Assembly (NCBI GenBank): GCA_905221605.1
Contig: CAJNDS010000036.1
Span: 126,001-190,000 of the forward strand
From: Symbiodinium natans
Lineage: Eukaryota; Sar; Dinophyceae; Suessiales; Symbiodiniaceae
Reading direction: 5' to 3'
DNA: 64,000 nt
The first letter of the stretch is position 1. Each line of letters opens with the position of its first letter. The translations under genes and the position numbers were made by a program. Positions 30,461-43,500 of this stretch are shown piece by piece. The notes beneath the pieces were generated by a model, which saw only the letters and a list, made by a program, of their open reading frames with translations, was not told the DNA's origin and made no database searches.

Positions 30461-31036
30461 AACCTTACACCGTCACAACCCGAAGCCCTATTCCCATGTC
30501 AGGTAGACGGTCGAACCCTAAACCCTAAACCCTAAACCCTAAACCCTAAACCCTAAACCCTAAACCCTAGTCCGTGACTCGCACCGATGCGCGGATGTCC
30601 CTCGGGATGGCTCTTGTTCTCAATTGCCTCTCTCCTGGGTTTAGGGTTTTAGGGTTTTATATGGTTTAGTTGTTTTGGGGTATAGGGTTTTAGGTTTTAG
30701 GGTTTAGATGGTTTAGTTGTTTAGGGGGTATATGGGGTTTAGCGGGTTTACCGGGTTTAGGGTAGGCTTCGCCACAGACGGGGGCTTGGGGGTTCAGGGC
30801 TGAGGGTTTTCTAGGGTGTTGCCAAAGCAGCACAAGCCAGACATTTAATTCCTCCGTACACGAAGATCCCTAAACCAAACCTTGACCCGCCCCCAACCAC
30901 AACAAACAATAAAAACAAAATGACCAAGGGACCTCAAAAATGAGAATAGGGTCTTAGGGGGTAGTATAGTATTCATATAGTGACCACAAGGTAATATTGT
31001 TAGTAGCTATTCCGACCCCTACATTAGTTCCTAAAC

Positions 31037-31130
31037 CCTAACCCCTAACCCCTAAACCCCTAAACCCCTAAACCCCTAAACCCCTAAACCCCTAAACCCC
31101 TAAACCCCTAAACCCCTAAACCCCTAAACC
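31037..31130. repeat. Octamer telomere-variant array (CCCCTAAA)
   Basis: About 11 near-perfect copies of CCCCTAAA, one base longer than the standard unit. Similar octamer arrays lie at 38,336-38,393 and 59,757-59,866. A pure array of a variant unit points to tandem expansion rather than direct telomerase synthesis. Confidence 0.75.
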
Positions 31131-32114
31131 CTAAACCCCTAAACCCTCAACCCCTAAACCCTAAGAACGAAATAGTTCCTGAATGGGGCGGGCATCAGCA
31201 CCTCCATGCTTGGCCATGCCTGGTCAATGCTTGCTGATTCACTTAGCTTTGGAGTAGACCCTGGATAAAAAAAAAGGTATATACTTTTTAGGTATAGTAG
31301 CTATTGTAGGAACCCAGAACCAAAAAAAGTATTAAAGTGTAGTACTCCAAAACCCAATTCAGGAATTCCGCCCCTGGGGCCTGGGGCCCTTCATCATATT
31401 GTTATGCTACTACGCAATTAAACTGTCATCCTACAGTGTATTCTTTGTATTCTTATATGTTTCTACCGCTTTTCTAAACTTGAAGATGCACATTACAGGG
31501 TGGGGCCCCCTTACTATACTAACTGTAGTTAAGGGACTTATAACCTAACTTAGGGTCCTTATAACCCAATTTAGGGCCCTTATAACTCTACTTATAACTA
31601 GGGGGCCCCACCTGTAGGGCTTACGGTATAGAGACTCGTGGGGGAGCAGCCGGAGCCGACATCTCCAAATTCTCTTAGCAGGGTAGCTATAAGTTTAATT
31701 TTTAGCTGCCTTGTCTCTTAACCCAATAAGCCCAAAAAAGGCTAAAGATGTAAAGTTACAGTAAAGCACCAGAAAGAGAAGAGACGGTTAAGTATACACT
31801 TGCCGAAATGGTTAGAACTATACGAGCCTCGTTCTTTTCTGTCAGCTACAGCTCTTCGTGAACCTCCAGTTAAACCCCCAAGCCGCCCTAAACTCTGAAC
31901 TTCCTCCAAGCAAACCCTAAACCCTACGAAGCTTGGAGAGAACCTCAGGGCCCTGAACCCCCACCCCACACCTCCACCCCACCCCGTCTTGGGTTTTGGG
32001 TTTCAGGGTTTGGGGTTTAGGGCTGCTGAGGCTTACCCTAAACCCTAAACCCTAAACCCTAAACCCTAAACCCTAAACCCTAAACCCTAAACTTCGGCGA
32101 CATGGTCCTAAAGC

Positions 32115-32420
32115 AGTGGGCCTCTTGAGCAAAAGACTCAAACGACGTTCATCAACTGCAGGAGAGGCGCTGTCAGGTCTTGGGCCATGTCATCCGCGGC
32201 AGGAGAACTTCTTGCATCGCGCAGTGCTGAGCAAGCTGGGACCAGCAGCGTGGTGAAGAGCACGCGCAGGATCGGCGACATGAAACAAGGTTTGCAGGCA
32301 ACAGGAGGGCAAGGACTGGGGTCGTCAGTGCTTTCTGTGGGCTTGAGACACACGTCAGCAGAACAGGTTCGCAGCGAAGTATGCAAACCCATGGCGGCAC
32401 AGCCCTTCCTGAATCCTGTC
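32115..32420 (-). CDS. Host exon-like segment, unidentified protein
   Basis: Minus-strand open frame with CFMSPILRVLFTTLLVPACS, then ALRDARSSPAADDMAQDLT and APLLQLMNVV. The first part could be a membrane helix. A second minus frame is also open over most of it, so the frame choice is uncertain. Confidence 0.35.
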
Positions 32421-33129
32421 TAACAGACTCGATCGTATTTCGGGCATGTAAGGTTTATGAGAGAAGGTTGAGGGCGAATACGGATTGGGGCTTAGGGGTT
32501 GCAGGCGGGATGGTTTGGGGACTGGAGCGAACCTGAGGCCTACCAGAAGCCTCTAACGTAGTTCCTGCTGAGGACGACAGTGGTATCATGGATTCAGGGT
32601 AGTATGTCATGTCAATACTTCGCACAACTCGAAACCTTATAGCCCCTAAACCCCTGACGCCCTAAGCCTGTTAAACTTGGTAATCAGCCCAGTAACCGTA
32701 CTAGTAATCAGGGCACCCTTTTTGGGGTTGGTGACTGTATAGGGGAACCCAGAACCAAAAAAGGTTGCAGGGTACCACTGGGCTACCAAGTAAAGGCAAG
32801 CCCCTAAACCCTAAACCTAAACCGTAAACCCTAAACCCTAAACCCTAAACCCTAAACCCTAAACCCTAAACCGAAACCCTAAACCCTAAACCTTAAACCC
32901 CTACACCAAACCCTAAACCCTAAACCCTAAACCCTAGACCCCAAACCTGTTAAAAGGCAAGCCCGCCAAGAAGCTCTGCTTCGGCTGTGTCACACCGGCT
33001 CGGGCAGCCTTCCAAAAAAGCAACATGTTCGTTTTGCTGCTTTGGGGGCGGGGGGTTAGGGTTTGGGGTTTAGGGTTTAGGGTTTCGGGTTTAATGTTGC
33101 ACCTGCTTGAGTAGGGCCCCCTTTATAAA

Positions 33130-33240
33130 GTCGAGTTCCTCGGCTTATTCAGGGCACCATGACTGTTTGGTGCAGACCAGGACCTTCTTCAAAGTCAAAT
33201 CGTTCCCGAAACCCGGCATTTTGTCAAGGATTTAGGGTTT
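33130..33240 (-). CDS. Host exon-like segment, unidentified protein
   Basis: Minus strand reads DKMPGFGNDLTLKKVLVCTK, QSWCPE, a stop, then AEELDFIKGG. Either an exon ending before the stop or a broken one. Confidence 0.3.
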
Positions 33241-33892
33241 GTTTTCAACTAAGTTTGTGCATTCGACACTCAAACCCCAACCTCCAAACCCAAACCTCCT
33301 TGCTCTGCAAAGCACAGTTTTCTTCTCAACTCAGCTACTGATAATCGTATCTATCCCTGTAAAATTTACATAAACTCATCCCGAATAGCACAATATAAGC
33401 CCTTGGACTGTGTAAAGAGGGACAACAAAAGCTTCGACTGTTCTGGGGGGCGGGAACACTAAAGAGATGGAACATTAGGGTTTAGGGTTTCGGAATTAGG
33501 GTTGTGCTTGTTTAGAGCCTGGGGCAGTTCTTAGAAGGTGGGATTTGCAGGATAAGGGTCTGTTCGATGCCGCATTCTGTAGGGGCCTACACAATTTTAA
33601 TCGGGTTCTGGGGGCTTATTCCAGCCAAAAACATATATGGGGACCATAGGAATACCATGAGTAACAACCCTAAACCCTAAACCCTAAACCCTAAACCCTA
33701 AACCCTAAACCCTAAACCCTAAACCCTAAATTTATGTTTCTTGAGGACTCCCGGGTTCTTGCTGAGCTTTCCATGGCGCCGGCCGACCTTGCGGCTTCTG
33801 CTTCGGAGCTCCAGCATGCAGAATTGGGAATTGGGGGGGGGGGGGGGGAGTGTAAGGTTTAGGGTTTAGGGTTTAAGGTTTAGGGTTTAGGA

Positions 33893-33965
33893 TTTAGGGT
33901 ATTTAGGGTATTTAGGGTATTTAGGGTATTTAGGGTATTTAGGGTATTTAGGGTATTTAGGGTTT
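33893..33965. repeat. Nonamer telomere-variant array (TTTAGGGTA)
   Basis: Seven to eight perfect head-to-tail copies of a 9-bp unit, a telomere unit with two extra bases. It sits within otherwise standard TTTAGGG tracts. Confidence 0.8.
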
Positions 33966-34487
33966 AGGGCTTAGGATTTAGGGTTTAGGCTTTAGGGTTT
34001 ATACACTGTAATCCCAAACCCTAAACCCTAATTACACCCTACACCCGAGGGTTTAGGGTCGAAAGGGATTGGGCGAAACAGCTAAGGGCTTGAGGAAATC
34101 AAGCCCCAAGAGCCCACGGCTTAGTGGTTCTTAGTTGGGGAATCAGGGAGCTAGGTGCTCGAAATAAGACTTAGGGTTTTTAGGGCTTAGTGCAAAAAGG
34201 TCATATTCATGGAGATCACTCCCTCAGAAATACCTCTGCCTGAGTAGCCTAGACCCTAAACCCTGCATCCAGTTCCTACATGCAATCGGGGCCCGAATCT
34301 AGACATGCAAAGACCCATCGACCCCTCAATGCATGTACGCACGCTTTCGTAGACGTTGCTTTACCTTCTAATTCTGTGGTACGACTTACATTTAGGAAAG
34401 GACTATGGCCGGGTCGAGGGAACAGGGCTTTGGGCGTTTAGGGTTTTGGGTATAGGGTTTAGGGAAATGCCCGAACCGACAGCATAC

Positions 34488-34554
34488 CCTGGGCTGGAGC
34501 CTCTTCTCGCTTCCTTTTCTCATCCTCTTCACGTAGTCGCTGCTCCTCGTCGCC
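34488..34554 (-). CDS. Coiled-coil gene exon (EEQRLREEDEKRKREEAPAQ)
   Basis: 67 nt between a TTTTAG acceptor and a GTATGC donor. The acceptor lies in a degenerate telomere-like CCTAAAA patch. Last exon assigned to the gene; the 3' end of the gene is not seen. Confidence 0.6.
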
Positions 34555-37500
34555 CTAAAACCTAAACCGGCCCTCGACCCCTAAACCTCAACCCGAAACC
34601 ATAAACCTCAAAAAGCTGAGCCCCAAACCACACCTAAACACCTAGCTCTAACCCCAAACCTGAAACACTAAACCCTAAACCCTAGGTCAAAAACCTACAC
34701 CTTAAGGCCCTGAAGGGAGCTGGGTGACCCCCTAAACCCTAAACCCTAAACCCTAAACCCTAAACCCTAAACCCTAAACCCTAAACCCTAAACCCTAAAC
34801 CCTAAACCCTAAACCGAGATTATTTAGGGCTTAGGGAGTAGGTGGGCACAGCAATGCTGCTTTATGGGGCAAGCTGGCCTCCTCTTCCATCTCCTGTTTC
34901 CTGCGGGCTTCCTCCGCAGTTTGCCACAGGCTTGGGGTTTAGGGCTTAGGGCTTAGGGCTTAGGGTTTAGGGTTTAGGGTTTAGGGTTTAGGGTTTAGGG
35001 TTTAGGGCTTAGGGTTTAGGGTTTAGGGGTTCCATGTTCGGGGTGTGCCATGCGTAAAAGCTGTGGTCCATCCCCTGAGCCTCCATGTACCTTATGAGTA
35101 TATACTTGGGTTTAGGGTTTAGGGTTTATAGGGTTTAGGGTTTAGGGTTTAGGGTTTAGGGTTTATAGAAATTGTATGGGGTTTGGGGCCCATAAGTCCC
35201 CCCGATAGGAGGTATTTTAAGGCACAAGTGTTCCCTATTTAGGTACATGAACCCGTAGGGATGAATTTAAGGTAGAATCTAGCAGTAAACCCCCTGAGCC
35301 AAGACTCTCCAACATCCCCAAAACCCATTACTTGGAGGTTCATGGGTAGTTCTAAGTGGGGTTATGAGTAGGGTAACTCTCATTCTGGCCGGTGATAAGC
35401 TGATTTAAGGTACGTTTAACCCTACTTAGAACTACCCAAGAACCTTCAAGCAAGCCCTGAAGCGTAAAACCCAAGTCTGAAACCTGAACTCCAATTGGCA
35501 AACTTGTCGAGGAAGCCAAGGGCCCCCTTTTAGGGTTTAGGGTTTAGGGTTTAGGGTTTAGGGTTTAGGGCAACTGGCAACTGGCAAATGCCATCTATAG
35601 GGGAGCCCCTGACTGGCAACAGAATCCGTGAACTATCTTCCCAGAGTCTCCACTACCACTTCACTCAAGTAAGGAATACTCCAAAAGGGTGAAGATCCTA
35701 CGAGTAAGAGTTTAACAGGGTTTAGGGCTTGGGGTTTAGGGTATCCGGGGTCCAAACCCGAAACCCCACACCCTCAAAGCCTTGAGCAAGCCCGCCTCCT
35801 CTGCTTGCCTTCGCTTGGCTTCCTCTTGCTCCTGTTCACGCGGTTTAGGCTTGTGGGGTGCATCTAGACCCAAGAGTAACGTAGCAATAAACGGGTACCC
35901 TTTTCGGTTTGAAGGGGTTAAAAAAGGGAACCTAAACCCTAAAAAAAAGGGAATAGGGGCCTACTCCGGGTCATAGGCATCTTGAGATCGCAGCAGCGAT
36001 GACCCTTAACCCCAAATTTATTGTAGCACTGAACCAAATGTGGTCTAAAAGCCTTCTGAACCCTCTGAGCCGTAATTACACATTCTGTATCTACTCTAAG
36101 CCCTGAGAAGCTCCAATAGCTGCAGCCGGTGCTTCTTTTCAAGTGATGACCGCGCTCTCACGCGAATGCATAGAACAGTAGTCCAACGCGACTACCGGAA
36201 TGCCATCGTCCCGATCCTTAGGAAGTCTTCGGCACGGCATCTGCTTGGCCTTGCCGCGAACGCAAGCCGTACACCACGATCTGAATGGTATGTGTGAGAC
36301 TTCGTGTCTCTCTTCCTCCTCTCGCGAGGGTGGCGTTGGTATGGAAAGGGCTTTGTGGCGGCCCTTCCTTTGCTTCTGCAGCCTCGAAGGCTGGTTCCCC
36401 CCTAAGCCATACACCATGCTAAGCCATCCTCAACACACCATCCTAAAGCCTAAACCCCTAAACCCGAACCCCTAAACTCAGTCAGGTGAGCCATAATGCT
36501 TTGGAACCCTTGAGCGCCTATTCCTAAAACTGACAGGGCTTACAGGCCCCAAAACCTCTAAACGCCCAAGCCTAAACACTAAACCCTAAACCCTCAACCC
36601 TAAACCCTAAACCCTGAACCCCCTTCCGTCCCAAGCCGCGCAGCTCCTCCTGCAAGCGTTTCGCTTCGGCTTCGCGCTGCTGCCGAGCTGCCTCCTGAGG
36701 GTGTTGAGGGGGTCCAAGCGTTTAGGATTTAGAGTTTAGGGTTCAGATGAAGTAGGGTATATATTTCTTGTATCCCCAAAACAACACCCAATATGTACAC
36801 TCACCAATATTAAAAGGAACCCTATATACACTCACCAAAAACAGTAGTATTAACCCTGCTTTATATGTCTTCTTTAAAGTCCATCTACGCCTTGCGGCAG
36901 TGACATGCCGGTCGAGCCCATTCTGCTTTGGAGCTGGGAGGCTGCAACTACGAAAAGATACCATAGGAGCTCAAAGAATTCCCGATGTGGGAGTTGACGA
37001 TAGAGGGGGGGGGGGGGGGGGGGGGGGGGGGTACCTTATTGGGGTCCTTATTATAAAGGATCCTACGATTGGGGGTATAGTAGGGGTCCCCCACTTTCGT
37101 AAACCCCCCATATTGCCTATTCCCTTCTGATTCTCAACATAAACAAGGTCAGTACGCGGAGTATCCCTGCATTCTGAGCCGGGATTTCCGACAATACGGG
37201 TAATTACCCCTGATATAGCCCAAAAATACTATATCATCCTTGCAAAGGAGCCCCCCAAAAGGGCAAACCCTAAACCCTAAACCCTAAACCCTAAACACTA
37301 AACCCTAAACCCTAAACCCTAAACCCTAAACCCTAAACCCTAAACCTAAACCCTAAACCCTAAACCCTAAACCCTAAACCCAGGTCGGTACGTACAGTCT
37401 GAGGGAGTCCTCTTCGCGGGCTCGCTTAGCTTCGGCTTCCCGCTGCTTTTGTGCTTCCTCCTGCAGAGTACCCTAAACCCTAAACCCTAAACCCTGAACC

Positions 37501-40500
37501 GGTTTATAGTTTAGGGAAAAAGTAGGATTGATTTAAGGTTTACGTAGGTGTTTTCAGGTGGAACAAGTGGGACGAGAAGCAAGGTAGCTATAAATCTCTC
37601 TGGACATGACCTTACTTTGAGTACTTATAGAATCCTACGTACAACTTCCCATGAACCTTCAGATAGGATTCAGTGTTCATGGGTTACCCTAAACCCTAGC
37701 CCCTACATGGGGCGTACAGGCCAGGGTGCAAACCCTAAACCCTAAACCCTACACCCTAAACCCTAAACCCTAAACCCTAAACCGCCAAGCGTTTGGGGGT
37801 TTAGGGTTTCAAGTTGCCCGACATGGGCATTCCCCAAAAGAGGTCCCCTTAAGATACAGTGAAGTATCACAGCCCTTGCTATAAGAGGCCCCCCAAAAAG
37901 GAAACCCCAATGAGCCCTGCCTAAATTACACTTGTTCATGGTTGGGTGCTGTTTAGGGTTTAAGCTTTAAAGGCCTCAGGGATGTATAGTGCATTCCCGT
38001 ACTCCAGGAGCCCTAATTGAAATCTGTGTTCTTAAGGGGTAGTAAGAGTCACCATGTCCAGTGTTCGTACAGGATTTGGTTCAGGATTCTCAAGTGCAGG
38101 ATGTGAACCCCGAACCCTAAACCCGGATAAACTTGTACAAGCCCCCATAAGACCCTAAACCCGATGAGGGTTTAGGGTTTAAGGGTTTAGGGCATAAAAC
38201 CCTGTTTACGAAGCCCCCAGAAAATGAAAAATATTTCAAGGGGCGCTATAGGGACCATTATCTTGAATTTTCTGGTGGTACTTAAGCAAATACCCCTAAA
38301 CCGTAAACCCTAAACCCCAAACCCCAAACCCCACACCCTAAACCCCTAAACCCCTAAACCCCTAAACCCCTAAACCCCTAAACCCCTAAACCCCCAAACC
38401 CCGAAACCCCTAAACCCCAAACCCTAAACCCTGAACCCCCCAAACCTTCAAGCCAACCAGCTCCTCAGCCTGGACCCGTCGCTGGGTCTCCGCCTCCTCT
38501 TCACGGATCCTGGGCGCGCGCGCGGATCCTTTCGGGCTTACTTGGAGGTTCATGGTACTTATCAAATAAGGTTTAGGGTTTTAAGGTGTAGGGTTTAGGG
38601 TTTAAGGGTACTTACTAGCCAATTAGAACTGTTCTTATAACCATGCACTTATAAGCCCCTTAAGCTAATAACAGTTTTAAGTACAGTGATAGTTGTTTTA
38701 AAAACACCATGAACCTCCACGTAGGGCTTTGCCCTAAGGCTCTTAATGTGCTATCGGGGTCCGAATAATTACTGCAAGTGTCCCATCATGGTTCCTTTAT
38801 AACTAATTATACTATAAAGAATAGGGGCCTTACAAACTAGAAGAGGGTTTTGGGACGGGGTACTTCCAGTATACTTGTAAAGGGACCAGAAGGGAACTCG
38901 ATTAGTAACTATTCCGACCTATTTAGTATACTTTGACCCCCCAAAACCAACCCAATACAGAAACGACATTGGAGCCTTCAGGTATGGGTTTAGGGTACTT
39001 GTTGCAAGGGCAACATGCAATGTCCCGAAGGTCCTGCCTTCTTCTCCTTGAGCGCAGACGGGCTCCCAACAGATTTGTGGCTCTGGCACTTGTATGCGGG
39101 CTGTGCAGGAGCGAGACAACTGCAACAGTGATCCCAGGACGGCATAAGCCTAAGCCTTCACAAAGGACGCATAATAATAATAATAAGACAGGCTTACTAA
39201 GCCCTTCATTTGCTTTAAGAGGCTCGGTTCTGGAAAGTTATAAGCGGGGTTGTGAATAGGGTTCCTGGGTTACAGTTACGAATGTATGATTACTTATGAC
39301 CTTTGTTTCGGGTACCTAGATGGGGGTACATTCCTTCAGTCCTAAGAATAAGGGAATCCTACTCGTTGGGGACTATATTAGGAGGTCCCTTCTTTTCGTA
39401 AACCCCGAAATAACTTTAACGGAGCCTTCAAGCACAGGAGGGCTTCTAGGCAACTGGTGGGACAGTTGGGGACGGGGGAGTCTAGGTATGGGGCCCTAGC
39501 AACCCCAGAAATGCAAGGTTGCCCGCAAGGGAGAGGGTTGATCTAGGTTATGAGCTTTCTTTAGGATCGTTAATTATAAAATATTCCTCGTAACTGAGAG
39601 GATACCAGGACGGGAGGCCCTGCAAAACCTTCGCCCTAAACCCGAAATCCTAAACCCTGAGCCCTAAACCCTAAACCCTGAACCCTAAACCCTGGCCCTA
39701 AACCCTAAACCCTAAACCCTAAACCCTAAACCCTAAACCCTAAACCCTAAACCCTAAACCCTAAACCCTAAACCCTAAACCCTAAACCTGGCCAAGGAGC
39801 CGCCGCTCTTCCGCTTCCCGCTTCCTTTCAGCCTCCGCCTCTTCCTCCAGCCGCCTCTGAGCCTCCTCGCGCTGCCTCTGCGCCTCCTTCTGTTCCTTTA
39901 AGGGTTTTTTTGGTAGGGTTTAGGGTTTAGGTTTGAGAGTTTTTTCTGTTCCTTTTAACTGCCTTTTTGGGGGATTAGGGTTTAGGGTTTAGGTTTGAGA
40001 GTTTAGGGTTGAGGGTTTACAAGTTTAGGGTCTAGAGTTTAGGGCCCAGTGGGGTTCGGAATGGCTTCGGTATAGGGTTGAAGGGTTTCGAGACGAGGGT
40101 TCAGAGCTCAGGGTTTAGCAGCTTGGGGTTTTGGTGCTGGGTTTTCGGGTTTCCGGCACAAGGTGTACTTAGACCTCCGCAGCCTCTCCCCCCAAAACCA
40201 CTACAAGCCAGATCCCTTAAAACCCCAACAAAAGCCCTAAAACATTGAAACTTGGGATTTCCCCCCCGTGTACTAAGAGGCCTTAATGAGATTTTCATAG
40301 GGGGTACAACACTCCTACTGAGGATTGTTAGTATAAGCGGGAACATCCCAAATTGAAACCCCTTACCGCGGGCAGTATACTCTTGGATGGCCAGAACCAA
40401 TAGATAGGAGCCATGTCAACTCCCAAGAAGACCCTCTTTGGGCAACTTGTCCCTAAACCCCAACCCTAAACCCCAAACCCCAAACCCCAAGCCCGAACCC

Positions 40501-43500
40501 CGAAACCCCAAACCCCAAACCCTAAACTCTAAACCCCAAACCCTGAACCCTAAACCCCGAAAAACCCTAAACCCCGAAACCCCAAAAGCCCGAAACCCCA
40601 AACCTTAAAACCCTAAACCCTAAACCCAAGAAACCTTAAAACCTAAACCCGAAACCCAACAACCCTTGGAACAAAAAAACGACTCCCCTAAACCCTAAAC
40701 CCTGAACGCAAAAAACCCTATACCCCAAACCCCAAACCCCAAACCCTAAACCAACGACTCCCCTAAAGCTGCGTCCTCTTCGCGGCGTCGGGCATCGGCC
40801 TCCTGCTGCTCTCGGGCCTCCTGAACTTGCAGGGCTTGGGGTTCAGGGTTCAGGGTTCAGGGTTTAGGGTTTAGGGTGTTTGGGTTTTAGGGTTTTAGGG
40901 TTTAGGGTTGTAGGGTTCTAGGGTTTTAGGGTTTTAGGGTTTTAGGGTTTTGGGGTTTTGGGGCTTTAGGGGTTTTAGGGTTGTTGGGTTTTGGGGCTTT
41001 AGGGTTTTAGGGGATTAGGGTTTTAGGGGTTTTAGGGTTTTAGGGTTTTAGGGTTTTAGGGTCTAGGGTTTTAGGGTTTTAGGGTTTTTAGGTTTTAGAC
41101 AGGGCTTGGGCAGTTGGAGTTTTAGGCCTTAGGGTTTCAGGGTTTTAGGGAGGGCTTGGGGGGGTCGGGGATTTAGGTTTTGGGGCTTAAGGGCTTAGGG
41201 TTATAGGGTTCTGGGTTTAGGGTTTTGGGGTTTTGGGGCCTGGCGTTCCCGGAGCTGCGTCACCTGGCACCTTTGAGGGGCCGAAGTGGACTGGCCGGCC
41301 CTTCGCGGAGCGTACGACAGGCTCCACTCCGGGTGCCGCGGACCGTGCTGGAACTGGGCCGTTCGGCCGGGGCCTGGCAGCCGAAACTGCTGACGACGGC
41401 CGCTCCGAAAGGAATGGCCGCCGGCAGCGGGCGGTTGGCCCAGTCGCCCCACTCCTCATCCGACGACACGCCCTACCCTGTCACGCCCGGAAAAAAGCGC
41501 AGCAAGTCTTGAAAATGAAGGGGTCATTTCTGCTATATAAATTCTGGTCTCGTTGGGAATCGATCACTTTTTCCCGAATCCTGGGCTACCCCCCACGAAG
41601 CCCCCTCGGAACCTTCATGAATCAAGCCATCCGAACCCTAAAGCCTCGATCCAAAATCCTTGGGCGCAAAACCCTAAGCCCTCAAAACCCCAAACCCTCG
41701 AAACCCCAAGCCCTCGAAACTCTAAGCCCTCAAAATCCTAAGCCCTCAAGCCCGCTTGGCTTTACCTTCGAAATCCCGAGCCCTCGAAACACTAAGCCCC
41801 TGAAATGGTTTTACCCTAAGTTCTCCAAGCCCCTTAAATGGCTTTACCTTCAAAACCCCAAGACCTCGAAACACTAGGCCCTGAAAACCCAAGCCCCTGC
41901 AATGGGTTTTCCCAAAAACCCAAGGCCCTCATAACCGGGTAGAGGTTTTAGGGTAGGCTTCCTATACAAACATCATAAAGGGCTTAAAGGTGTTTAGGGC
42001 TTATTTAGTAAGAATGTCGGATCATGTACATGGAGTCCGACATTCCTTAACCCAAAACCCCCAAACCCTACTCTTGGCTACACTCAGAAGGGTAGCTATT
42101 AGTTTAATTTTCAGCTGCCTTCTTAAGAAACCCAATAAACCCAAAAAGGCAAAAGATGTAAAGTTACAGTGAAGCACCCACAAAGTAACCCTAAACCCTA
42201 AACCCTAAACCCTAAACCCTAAACCCTAAACCCTAAACCCTAAACCTCAAACCCCCAAGCCCAAAGAAACTTCGGGAGCCCTCGCCTGAGCTGCTCGGCG
42301 CCTGGCCTCTTCCTCGAGTCGCCTTGGGCTTCCACCCCAAAGTGCCAAAAAAGGTTTAGGGTTTAGGGTTTAGGGTTTAGGATTTAGGGTTTAGGGTTTA
42401 GGGTTGAGGGCTAGGCGGGGGGGGGGGGGGGGGTTGTTAAGCTTTGTGTTGGGGTTTATATAGGGCTTTCGGGGTTTTTGTATGGGCTTGCTGGGCTTTT
42501 TGCGGGGTTCATAGAGTCGAACGGCTGAAAGAGGTTTGCTTTTGGGGCTTGGGGCTTGGGGTTCAGGGCTTGGGATTGGGGAGGCTTGTATGCTTTCGTT
42601 TTGGGGCTTGGGGTTGTAGAGCTTGGGGTGTTGGGCTCGATTTGTTGCTTATTAAGGGCTTTCTTGCTCTAAGGCTCTGTAAGCGTATAGGCTTCCGGCT
42701 TTACACTAGGGGAGTTTACAAAATAAAGGGACCCCCAAATAGAAGGATTCCCGTATGTTGAGGACCCCAAGGTACCCCTAATTTCGGAAACCCCCAATTT
42801 ATTGTGAGGTGCATGGACCCTTAGGGTTGCGTGTTGATGTAAAGGGCCTTTACCCTGCTGTGAAAGGAGGATCCCTTAAGGGGTTATGTAGTGGAGGACA
42901 TGCGATACCCTAAACCATTTCCCTAACGCGCCTTTGGGGTAAGCTTGGCCCAGGGGTTTAGGGTTTAGGGTTAGGGTTTAGGGTTGAGGGTTTAGGGTAT
43001 AGGGTATAGGGTATAGGGTTTAGGGTTTAGGCTTTTTTAAGGTTTAGGGTTTAGGCTTTAGGGCTTAGGGTTTTCAGGGACTAGGGTTTAGGACTGGTTG
43101 GACCCTAAACCCCAAGCTTCGGCGACTTCACGTCCTCAACTTTATGATTTCGGGGGCTCAGGGTTAAGGATGTAGATGCCCTTGAGACACCAACCCCAAA
43201 CCCTAAACCCCCCTAAACCCTAACCCCCAAACCCTAAACCCTAACCCCCCCCCCCCCGCCGGAAAACAAATCCTAAACCCGCACTCCCTGTAAAAGCCAG
43301 CAAGCCAAGCTGCCTCTTCTCGTCCGCCTCCTCGCGCTCCTTCCGAGCTCGCTCGAGGCGCTCCGCCTCTCTATAGAGTTTCGTGCCAATAGGGTCTAGG
43401 GTTAGGGTTTAGGGTTTAGGTTTAGGGTTTGCCTGTAGGGTGTCTCTCTATATATGTGTATATATATATATACGATATACATATATATATATATATATAT

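Larger units (their letters stand above)
28980..32100. repeat. Introner copies, G-rich and TA-rich DNA, telomere-variant arrays
   Basis: No convincing exon. Family E element about 29,075-29,205; very G-rich stretch 29,479-29,541; TTTAGGG tract 30,016-30,092; CCCTAAA 30,514-30,570; an octamer CCCCTAAA array 31,037-31,130; family D copy 31,676-31,777; CCCTAAA 32,035-32,092. The open frames over the TA-rich part are low-complexity artefacts. Confidence 0.6.
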
